Shown: positions 53,946-64,000 of the stretch, one piece after another
Position numbering within the stretch: the stretch's first letter is position 1
Layout of the letters: the number at the start of each line of letters is the position of its first letter
NCBI GenBank assembly: GCA_035222895.1
Contig: JAVYIG010001040.1
Location: forward strand, 62,001 to 126,000
Origin: Strongylocentrotus droebachiensis
Taxonomy: Eukaryota > Echinodermata > Echinoidea > Camarodonta > Strongylocentrotidae
Direction: 5' to 3'
Length of the DNA stretch: 64,000 nucleotides
Made by a program: the position numbers and the translations under genes
Notes under the pieces: model-generated
Told to the model about the DNA's origin: nothing
The model's database searches: none
What the model saw: only the letters and a program-made list of their open reading frames with translations

Positions 53946-56900
53946 TTATTTACAAGCCTACACACGTCTTCTTAACTGTCTGGTAAAACCCCAAAAGCTG
54001 GCATCTCTTTGGTAAAACAAGTTCCTACTTTTCAATCGACTTGAGCATGAGAATCATGGTGATGGCTAGGTTCCTGCCATCGGACAAAACACTGTTGAAT
54101 TCAATTTTGGACTAAAACTAGTGATCTTCGCTCACATTGCAAAAGCGAAAGACAAAAAACAAAAAATATTGACTCCATGATATCATGATTCACCCGGCAT
54201 AGTCACAGCTCTAAATTCACGTCATTGATAATTATCTTAAGCAAACAAAAATGAGTGGTTTGATCATGATTATATAGTCTCCCGACCCAGGCTCGATTTC
54301 GATTAAACTTTCCAAAGCATCTCGAGCGTTGCCTTTGTCAGACAAACAAAAAGATAAATCAAATAGGAACGACTGATTTACAGCACACGGTCCCAGTACA
54401 AGTAGTTAATAGATAAGCTATGTCTCAAATCCCGTTGTGATTGGTAAGAAGCACCAGTCCATGCAGAATTGTAAAATATACGGGCCATGATCTGCGAGTA
54501 AGACTACATGTATTTACTGGATAGGTCGTAGAGATGTGTAACTTGGGGCAGAGATGTGATTCATGGTATCGTGCAGAAATTGGCTGTTGCTCTTGAAAGC
54601 TTTTCTCCGAACTGCACTGAGTGGCGGATATGCCGATAGTGATACGACGATGACTGGATAGGCCTACAGAGGCGTAGGAAGAGAGGGTGTGGGTGTTGTG
54701 GGGGGGGGTGATCCCTGTGTCAAGAAATAAAACGATCGGATATAGAAAAATGAAATTAAAAGAAAAAAAAGAAGAAGGAAAAAAAAAAGCAGATCATTAT
54801 GAAAGCATCTCATCTTTCATGTCATGTGCCTTGTTAGTCTTCCTTACATTGCGGGGCACAAAATCATTTTTCTCTGAGGAGGGGGGATACGTGCCCCCAT
54901 ACCCCTGGATACACGAATGCTAGACATACAAAGCCAGTTTGAAGTCCCTCTGATGAAGCTTGTTGGGACAGTTATTACCTTTTTATTGTGGTCTGTTAAA
55001 GTGGCCCGACGCCCTGTGCCCCTTCAAATTAGTTTCGCCACGCTCCTGGCTGACTATAAAAAGGTCGCCCGGTCTCTTATGAGCAGCAAGTCAGCGCTAA
55101 AGGTTACATTGATTTATTATAATTGGGTACCGGTGATAAAGACTGGTTAATAAGGCGTTTTAATGGGTTAATAGACGAGGCGATTTCCCCCCCGATGTTA
55201 TTGATTGTAGGATAATTAACTAGAGATTCTATCGAAAACATGTTGCACATGCAAGTATTCATTTCATCGTTTTAGATTATAGCTTTTCAGAATGATGGTA
55301 GTAATTCTCGTTGTGTTATGGTGTTTACAGGGAGAATGGGCTTATTTTTTAAAAAAAAAGCAATTTCACGGTCCATGTGTGATTAGATCTAGGCATAATG
55401 AATAGACGCCCAATTTCGTTATTGCTACTCGTTTATCTGATCAAGTATTTGTTTTCAAACGCACTATGCTCGCACATACACACATACACACGCACGTGAA
55501 GCCATATGATTATTATCATTCATCATGATTATGATCATGAGACGATCATTCGTTTTTTTTCCAATGAATTGCAGATTATCAACAAGAACAAAAGCTTCCC
55601 CACCCTTTCACATTCAATTAAAACAAATATTTCAAAAAAATCGTTTGTGATTTACCAGATAGGCCCACAGTTTTTGTTAAAGTCTCGTTAACATGTGAAC
55701 TGCTTTTGAATGAAAAAAGGAAGAAAAAAGAAATTACCCCCAAAAGAGAACAAAACAAAACAAAAACTTTTTTCGTGTAAATAAATAGCAAGGTACGGTA
55801 CAAAATGTAGTCTCTGGCATATATCCCCCCCCCCCTTTCCTCCTGATAAAGCAAGTTGCACACGAGGTGTCCTTTTTGTCTGACGTAGCACTGCGTCGCA
55901 CTGCGTCACCATGTGGGAGCTTCAGCGACACCGTATAAACGTAATGATTGTAACATAAACAATTGCGTTGAAACTACTGGCGTATGGGCTTATAAACAAG
56001 CTGGTTTTAATAGCGCAGATGACAACGAAATTGAAATGACTCCTTGCCCTAAATGGGCTAAAGCGTATACTCACTTATCTGTGCGTCTCAAGATCCACAA
56101 AACGTGAAGCGCAATGAGTTACGCTAATGACATTTTATTTTTCGGGGCGGTATCTCAATAGAGATGATGAACCGTGCTATATGTGAACGAAGCTTTATAT
56201 TACTACGGCAGGTGGCAGATCAATGAAAGAACTCCTCTTCAATGTCAACAGGCAGATTATGATTTACACACCCTCCTGAAATATTGATAAGGAGTCGTAG
56301 TTTTCTGTGATTTCCCGTGGGACTCGTAATTTGTACAGGCTACAAAACCCAGTCTTAAAGAGAAGATTTATTTCTGGAATGAAGGTACGTATAATTTCTG
56401 AGGGAATCTGAGCTATCTTTTGTTTCGTTCCAATTTGGAAAAAATGTGGCACAAGATGTGGCTTGCTCTGAAAATTGCCGTCATATCGGGGGGGGGGGGG
56501 GGTGGGGGGAGGCGTTGAGTTCTTATTTATCCTTTGTACACAATTCGGTACAAGGAAATATATTAAACATTGCAAAAGTACGGGGCAAAAAGCAGAGCTT
56601 GCCTTTTGAAAGCCCTGAATACAAAGAACATATTACTGTCAGAACATCGTTATATACCTTTCAAATACGACTAGAAATAGTTTAATCTTTGTAACAAAAA
56701 TCCAAACTTGACGACACATGTTTGTGAAGTCCAATGGTAGACATTTATTGTTCTCAGTAAGAGTACTTATGATTTCCCTCAATTGTTGTTAACTTCCATG
56801 TATCTTTTATGATTCTACAACGTCACGAAACAAAATTATTCATGTTTTCTACGTAATCAACCGTTACAAACAGGTTGTTTATTTGCATCCACAAACCAAG

Positions 56901-58680
56901 TACATGACCTGTGCTTAACACCATCTTAAAAAAGATGACTGTACATTCGGAAATTATTTGACGTCACGTTATGTGTGGGTGTACACCGTAACTTGAGATA
57001 CTCGCCTGTTCAAAGACCACTTGACTGTGTAGCCTTGTTTCCATCCTATGCTCTTTTTTTTAATCTCCAGCTATATATTTCGTTTGCATTTCACCAAGTG
57101 CTAAGTTCATGGATTAATTTAGGACAATTTACATAATTTGGCTTTGGGTCAGGCTAAGGGTTTGGCATGCTAGAATAGGTCGGAATAGATATTTAGGATT
57201 ATTAGACTTTGAGGTTAGATTCGTCTTTGTCAAGAAGGAAAGTATAAATTGTGTCAGATTCTTAGATTTCCCCTTTAATATCGTACATGTCAAATAACAT
57301 AACAACAACAACAAACAAACAAAACAAAAACAACAGCAACAAAATCTCGTCTGAGCACGAGTGAGTTTGTAAAAATGTGAAAAACATTTCAGTCTGGAAC
57401 CGAGGCTATAGATGGCGCCGCCAAAAAAATAGGTTGATTCCCCGTTGTTCAAGGTTCATGTTTATGACTGTGCATTTTTGCTACCATTGACGATCCATGA
57501 TCGCAGTATAGTAGTAGAGACAGTCATTATAATCATATCATGCAGTCAGCCTAAGCGACTAGCGCAATGTAGAAGCCATTTATCACTACCAATCGTCGTA
57601 TTGAATATTTATGTGCCTCTGCCCGGTTATCAAATAAACATCCTTCAATATATCGATTCATCACTTCATCTAATATAAAAATTGAATTGATGCCAAGTAA
57701 GAAAAGCTTTTCTTACATTCTTGCTAAGGAAAGGATCAGATATCGGCGATATGAAAACACAATGGTAACGCATATTGATGGTTTATATTGAACACTGTAA
57801 AAGCTTGTTCACTTTTAAGTATGATTGCACGATGGAGAGAAATGGTATTCTTTTCAACACATAAAGCAAATTTAACCCTCAAGGCAATTCCATCAAATGA
57901 GACGCTTGACTATAGTTTTGTCAAAATGGTGAAAGCTGTTTCATACTTTAGCCGTCAAATTCATGAAAATGGAAACACCCAAGAATTACACAAAATAATG
58001 CTCACAAATGAAAAATTCAAAAGAAGCAGTGAATATTGTGAAGTGATAATATCATTCCCGTCAAATTATAATGAACAAAAGATGTGTGTGTGCTGGGGGG
58101 GGGGGGGGGGTAATAACCGACAAACAGGAACCGGAAAGCTATAAGCTGACGGATAAACCATGCTGATCCCAGATTCCCAGTAGGGCGATTCTCTTAGCTT
58201 ATTGACTGAAAACTAATGGCAGATTCAAAATCCTTTTAATAATTTCTTCTTTCTTCTCTCTGTCTCTCTCTGTCCCTCTCTGTACCACTCTCTAGCTTTC
58301 TCTTTACCTCTCTGTAGTCATCGTCATCGTCATCGAGTGCCTGTTGCCATCCTAACGCTACGCCATAGCTACTTGATGAAGAAATCTGTATAATTGCAGG
58401 GAATCAAATTTATGTTGGTTGAAGAGGAAGAAGAAGAAGACAAAAAAGTATGAGAAGAAGAAAAGGTAGCTGGAAAATTGATAATCAGCCCTCTTCTTAT
58501 TCATTTTCAGAGTTTACTTTTTGAGAAGGAGGGGGGGGGGGGGTACGTGTCACAGAGACACCCTGTGATCCGCTACTGTATAAAGTATATGATCATGTAG
58601 AGTTAGATTGTTATTTTATGGATGTACTTAGGATATGTCTTAATTTCAAAATGAGAGAATATTCGACAGTTTTGCTTCGA
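53946..58680. other. Gene-poor interval, ~4.7 kb
   Basis: No exon supported. Poly-G runs at 54702-54709, 56489-56502, 58095-58110 and 58531-58542, poly-C at 55826-55836, (AAC)n near 57300. A 118-codon open stretch at 57788-58144 runs into poly-G and has no recognisable domain. Confidence 0.5.
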
Positions 58681-58779
58681 GAGATTGACATTTATATTTT
58701 CAAGAAGAGTTTATAGTTTGATTGATGATTATCATACTTACAAAAATGCGGCTTATTTATTTCGGGTGACTCCCATCTT

Positions 58780-59070
58780 CATAATCCTCTCCCGCGTTCT
58801 CCTTCTCCATCCTTCTGCTTCTTTGTATGTATGTCTGTTTGTTTTTCTGTTGCGTCTGTTCCTTTCTCTTTTTCTGTCTTTGTCTATGTCTGTCTGTGTA
58901 TGTAAATCATTTATCTTTCACGGTCTGTTTTTCTTTCCTACTTCCTTCCTTCTTTTATTCTATCTCTCTTTCTTACCACTTCTCTGTTGTCAAATCTGTC
59001 ACTGTCTCACTTTCTTGTGTCTCTTTATTCGATCATTTTCTTTTTCATCCTGTAAAGTACAATTGCTCCT
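58780..59070. repeat. Pyrimidine-rich sequence
   Basis: TCTT/TTCC/TGTC-rich. The long Leu/Ser open frame through here is compositional. Confidence 0.7.
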
Positions 59071-59079
59071 CCCCCACTA

Positions 59080-59167
59080 TCTCTCTCTCTCTCTCTCTCT
59101 ATTTCACATCAGTTTTGTCGGCCATGTCATTTCATCACTCTTCCTACATAATGTTAACATGGTTATG

Positions 59168-59227
<60 letters not shown>

Positions 59228-59350
59228 ACCCTATATTTAGTCCATCTATTATCTCCCCCCCCTCTCTCTCTCTCTCTCTCTCTATTTCACATCAGTTTTG
59301 TCGGCCATGTCATTTCACCACTCTTCCTACATAATGTTAACATGGTTATG

Positions 59351-59398
<48 letters not shown>

Positions 59399-59429
59399 AC
59401 CCTATATTTATTCCATCTATTATCTCCCT

Positions 59430-59481
<52 letters not shown>

Positions 59482-59512
59482 ACCCTATATTTATTCCATC
59501 TATTATCTCCCT

Positions 59513-59566
<54 letters not shown>

Positions 59567-59615
59567 ACCCTATATTTATTCCATCTATTATCTCCCTCTC
59601 CCCCCTCTCTCTCTC

Positions 59616-59665
<50 letters not shown>
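59080..59665 (+). repeat. (CT)n arrays within a higher-order tandem repeat
   Basis: A unit with ATTTCACATCAGTTTTGTCG and ACATAATGTTAACATGGTTA occurs twice (59100, 59284). ATCTCACCCTATATTTATTC plus CATCTATTATCTCC and a (CT) run occurs four times (59222, 59394, 59477, 59561). Confidence 0.95.
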
Positions 59666-59666
<1 letters not shown>

Positions 59667-60147
59667 TTCTTTCCCTATCTATCTCTCTAACCCCCTTCAT
59701 TACAATTCCTCTCTCTCACTTTCCTCCCCTTTCGTCACCCGATAAAACTCATTACATTTTCCCATCAGCATCCCAAAGCAAATTTTTATTCGAAATTGGT
59801 GGGCTTTTGTGTTGATGTAATATCCAATTTTCCCCATAGATTTGGGGGATAAGCTTTTCGTATTGAAATATTGACGTCGGCAAAAATGTATAAAAAATAA
59901 GAGCAAAAATGCCTCATCGGTCTTTCAAGGTAATGGAATACCTTTCAGTTTCATCGTATGACATAGATAATGGGATATTTTTCACTCAAATATATTCAGC
60001 AGAATCCTCTAATACGTTTGCATTTTCAAACATAATGTGGCTCATATCTGTTATATAAATCTGACCTATTACCTGAATAATGAAATTGTAGAGAAATCAT
60101 TGGATCCTTTCATGTGCCTATACCAACAAAATATTTGTTCACTTGTG

Positions 60148-60575
60148 GCAGCATCAATGCATAGAATCATCGCATGCAGATATGAAACAAGTTTAACCTA
60201 ATGAATTGAAATGCCTTTACATGGTCATAAGTTATTTGCTGAAATTATGTCTTGAGTAGTTTCTATCTCGTTGAAAAAAATGCAAGTACGAAGGAACCCA
60301 TACGCATCCATGTTTTCATGGTTTACCGTTTTATTGTGATTATTTTTAATTTATCTCTCTACCAACTAAATATATATTCGTTTTAGGCAGCAATACGTAT
60401 AATTATCTAATGCAGGTACGGAATGAGTTTAATCTTCTGAATTGAATAGCCTTTACATGCATGGTCTGTAGTTATTCGCTGAAATTATTGTGTATTTTCT
60501 ATCTCTTTGAAAGAAGATGCAAGTACGAAGGAACCCATACGCATTTTCATGATCAACCGTATATAGTGATTTTAT
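60148..60575 (+). repeat. Tandem duplication, ~240-bp unit
   Basis: GCAAGTACGAAGGAACCCAT and flanking sequence (GCCTTTACATG, TTTCTATCTC, GCAGCAATAC-like start) appear in both 60148-60345 and 60389-60575 with moderate divergence. Confidence 0.8.
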
Positions 60576-60579
60576 TTTC

Positions 60580-62100
60580 TGTTTTATTTAATGCGAAGGG
60601 AAATAAAATAAAAATGAGGAAGCGCATCCGGAGATTCGAAGCAATGCAATTTGTTTTCAAAGTAAAATGAATTATTATTTGAAATAGTTCTACCGGCGAG
60701 AAAAATCGTAAAATAATGTTTTCTCTTGTACGGAGCTTCATTATTTATTGTAAATATAAACTTCAGTACATGATAAGTCTTCGCTTTTGTTAACATAATG
60801 TACCGTTTTGACAAGATAAGATCTACATCAATTTCTAGTTACTGCTGCCACGTGAAGAAGTCTTAGAGATGACAGATGAGTACACCGTTGAAGAAATTAA
60901 TAGAAAAAACGAATTTCTTGCGATAATCCTAGAAATAGGTGTTTTTTCAGGACTGATTTCAACAGACGTCAATTTCTGAGAAGAGACCGGATGCTAGTCA
61001 AGCAAATATATGTAGATAGAAATTGGACTTATCCATGCTATTACAGCGTGCCGTAAGGGAAACTGTTTTTTCCCCATAAAGCTTGTATAGATTTGAAGAA
61101 GAAGAAGTAGATTACGACGAATGAAGAGGAGAAAAATAAGAAGGAGTAGAATAAAGGAAGAGGTCCATTATTGTATAACTGGAGATTGAAAAAAATTATC
61201 TTTGAAAGGTTTTATAATCACAATCTTTGCGATCAGAAATGTTGAGAAGATTACCGACAAAACCACAAAAAGGGGGGGGGGGATAGGGAATTAGAGGAGA
61301 CAAAGAATAATGTATGAATTGAAGCAGAAAAAGAAAACTGAAAGGATAATCAGAAGACAGAGAGATAGAGAGAGAGAGGGGTGATAACAAAAAGGAGGGG
61401 GAAATAATTACCATCGTTGTTTACTTAAAAGCTATAACCCGGGACATCTTCCGTAAACCATATCTCCCATAATCTAGCAGTCGCATCCATAAATCATGGA
61501 TTTTTGTCCCGTTAAGTCAAAAGAAGAACGATAAAAATCGTATTTCATCGCAATAATTATGGGTTAGAAAATGAGAATCCCGAGCTTATACAGTGGTGTA
61601 TCTCTAACTTAGCCTTATGAGAGGCACAATATCAGAGCTTATGGCTATGCATGCATAAATCAGTACGGAGGGATGTGCCGCCCAAAATAAAGACTAAACA
61701 TCACTGTTTTAGGACTGACTTATACCTTTTTGTTTTAGATTATTTCTTGCGTTTCCAATAACAATCACAATCTTACCATTAACATCTCATGGCTAGATTT
61801 TCTTTCTTTGTCTAAAACCTGCCGAGAGGGGCAAAGTTGCCCCCTTGCCCCTCCTTGAAATACGCCAATGCTGACATCCCAGGGTAGCGGTTTCATTGAT
61901 ATATTTCCTAAGCTCCCGGGCCACTGGTAGTTTACAGGCAAGTGCCATATTGCCAGTCCAAGGCGATATTAGGGTGAAGCTTAATACAAATCGCTACTTG
62001 GTCATACGTATCAGGTCGCGTCTCAGCTTTACTTAGTGTCTTAACTCTTAGACCATGTTGAATGCATACAGCAACATCAAGCGCAACAACAACATCAACT
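60580..62100. other. Interval without features
   Basis: AT-rich with GAAGAAGAA near 61097 and poly-G near 61273. No supported exon. Confidence 0.5.
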
Positions 62101-62159
62101 ACTACTATACTGCTACTGTTACTACTACTAGATAGATAGATTCTTTTGATCCATATCCA

Positions 62160-62405
<246 letters not shown>

Positions 62406-63090
62406 TACTACATTATGATGATTTTGAAGAAAGAATTAGGATTTGTAACATAAGGCTTCAAATTCACTTGAAATCAGATGTTGAAGTCGCACTAGTACCA
62501 AAGATGAAATCACAAAAACAGATAAATGCACTGTACGCAAAAGTACAACATGAGTAGGACAACAAAATTTGTTTTTAAGGAAGAAGAGCACGAGTATCAT
62601 AGGCCAAATCCTAAGAATACTGAATTCTATATGGTCTGTGTTTTAGCTGTTACTAATTTGACACACCTAGAGACTGACAGACGTAGGCTGAGCTCAAGGC
62701 TTTACGACATTATTAAGTATTAAATTAGAGTCTGTGCCTCAAGACTAGGCTTCCTGCGTTCTCGTTTGATATTTACCACAGAGGAGGTTTGTCAATACAC
62801 AGAAGGGGGCATGCATACCGTGTACTGTCTAGCAAAAAAAAAAAGTATTAACAAAAATCCGTGAACTAAATGGAGGCTACAAACTAAAATGGCTGATTAC
62901 CTGAAGTGGGGATGAGAGTGCGTTTATAAACGTGCTGGGGATAACTAAAAAACGGAAGAGAATTGTGAGAAAATATTTGAAACGCTGAGTCATCACTTGA
63001 ATTATTTTATATGTCATCAAATTTCCTGTCGACAATCATGAATTGTGGACAAATTTTGTTCGACATAATTATTAACACTACCGGTATTAA
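62406..63090. other. Interval without features
   Basis: Nothing recognised. Confidence 0.5.
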
Positions 63091-63099
63091 TAATATTTA

Positions 63100-63300
63100 G
63101 TAATAATAATGTAATGATAATGATGATGATGATGATATTATGATAATAATGATGATGATGATGATGATTATGATGATGATGGTGATGATGATGATGGTGA
63201 TGATTAAGATGATGATGATGATGATGGTGATAATGGTGATGATGATGATGATCATGATGATGATCATGATGATGATAATAATAACAATGATATCAATGAT
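63100..63300. repeat. (GAT)n trinucleotide microsatellite
   Basis: GATGATGATG runs with AAT interruptions. Poly-Met and poly-Ile frames are artefacts. Confidence 0.95.
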
Positions 63301-63689
63301 AATGATACAACAAAAACTAATTCTACTACAAAACAGTAACAATAATGAATTATCAGTATTCATAATAATAGTGAGTATTCGTATAGTGCTTTTTCAATTC
63401 CTTTCATTACGCAAAATGCTCAAGGTGCGTAAAAAATACATGAAAAATATAACAAAATATAAATTGTTGAGTTTGTAAACAGAAAATTGGTGCTAGAACT
63501 AAAATCCATTACTTAGATAATCAAACACACGACTATTTTTTTTCAATGATGATGTCAAGATGAATGTGTGAAGGTTAAACTTAAATTTCGTGTAGAGAGT
63601 AAAATCATCAGGCAAATTAGCAAATTGATTCCACATGGAAGCACATTTTTAATCACCTATAATTATGATGTGATACTACAGTATTGGCA

Positions 63690-63790
63690 CATTGAATTGA
63701 ATTGAATTGAATTTATTTATTCACCATCATTGAAAACATTGAAACAAAAGATAAATGTACAATGACAATGTCAATATAACATAAATGCAT
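63690..63790 (-). mobile_element. Possible LINE 3' tail
   Basis: A (TTGAA)n array followed by TTTATTTATTCACCATCATT resembles the inverted 3' end of CR1-type LINEs. No coding part is seen to 64000. Confidence 0.35.
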
Positions 63791-64000
63791 GACATGAATT
63801 ATAAAAAATACATGTTATACAGCGATATACATGTACATTATGACAAATATAAAGTAAACTTTGCTTCAAGAGTAAAACAATAAATGACTATTTACAATGA
63901 GTTTGTGATCGATGGTAAAATAGAGTCAAAAATAGCACATGTGCTAGTCGAGTCTGACTCTCGTTATCTAAAACCTAAAATAAAGTTAATTTAAAAATAC

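Noticed and set aside
57788..58144. 118-codon open frame
   Set aside because: No domain, no splice sites, and it reads through a poly-G run.
58685..59815. 376-codon Leu/Ser-rich frame
   Set aside because: It is created by (CT)n repeats; no splice sites or conserved domain.

Overview
This is a eukaryotic genomic window from an animal. Two multi-exon genes with consensus GT/AG introns sit among dense short inverted-repeat transposons, palindromic foldback elements, decayed LINEs, poly-G/poly-C runs and (GA)n/(CT)n arrays. There is no prokaryotic signal: no operons, Shine-Dalgarno sites or CRISPR. The repeat style, AT-rich introns and a ZC3H13 orthologue of near-vertebrate length suggest a marine invertebrate deuterostome, perhaps a sea urchin. 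That is an inference; no species marker was seen.

Layout. Positions 1-2880 hold a Penelope-like GIY-YIG fragment at the window edge, a ~0.7-kb tandem duplication, a dispersed repeat and a TTAA-flanked MITE. Positions 2888-14113, minus strand, are a seven-exon gene for a 512-aa major facilitator superfamily (MFS) transporter. I reconstructed it by splice phase, including a 55-bp exon and a 107-bp first coding exon that are easy to miss. Positions 14114-19482 separate the two divergent genes and hold a hAT-type MITE with perfect target duplication, a degenerate minisatellite, and a foldback element interrupted by a second palindromic element. Positions 19539-36986, plus strand, are a 13-exon gene for a 1604-aa orthologue of ZC3H13 (Flacc/Xio in flies), a regulatory subunit of the m6A mRNA methyltransferase. 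Its conserved N-terminal motif and C-terminal domain are clear, but the CCCH zinc finger of the vertebrate protein is absent. Part of its last exon is duplicated into the 3' flank.

Positions 37000-64000 are gene-poor. They hold a possible TPR-like exon (39427-39541), a degenerate THAP-domain fragment inside a TTAA-flanked inverted-repeat element (47488-48238), a candidate X-box/bZIP regulatory cluster (46549-46693), a possible non-coding first exon (to 49519), two inverted neighbouring PIF/Harbinger-type MITEs (52470-53878), a tRNA-like SINE remnant, and long microsatellites.

The two genes are unrelated in function: a membrane transporter probably sorted to endolysosomes, and a nuclear RNA-methylation factor. 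They are arranged head to head about 5.4 kb apart between start codons. The unusual content is mostly in mobile elements: a TTAA-flanked family with four copies in the introns of both genes, several large palindromes, and nested insertions datable from their target duplications.
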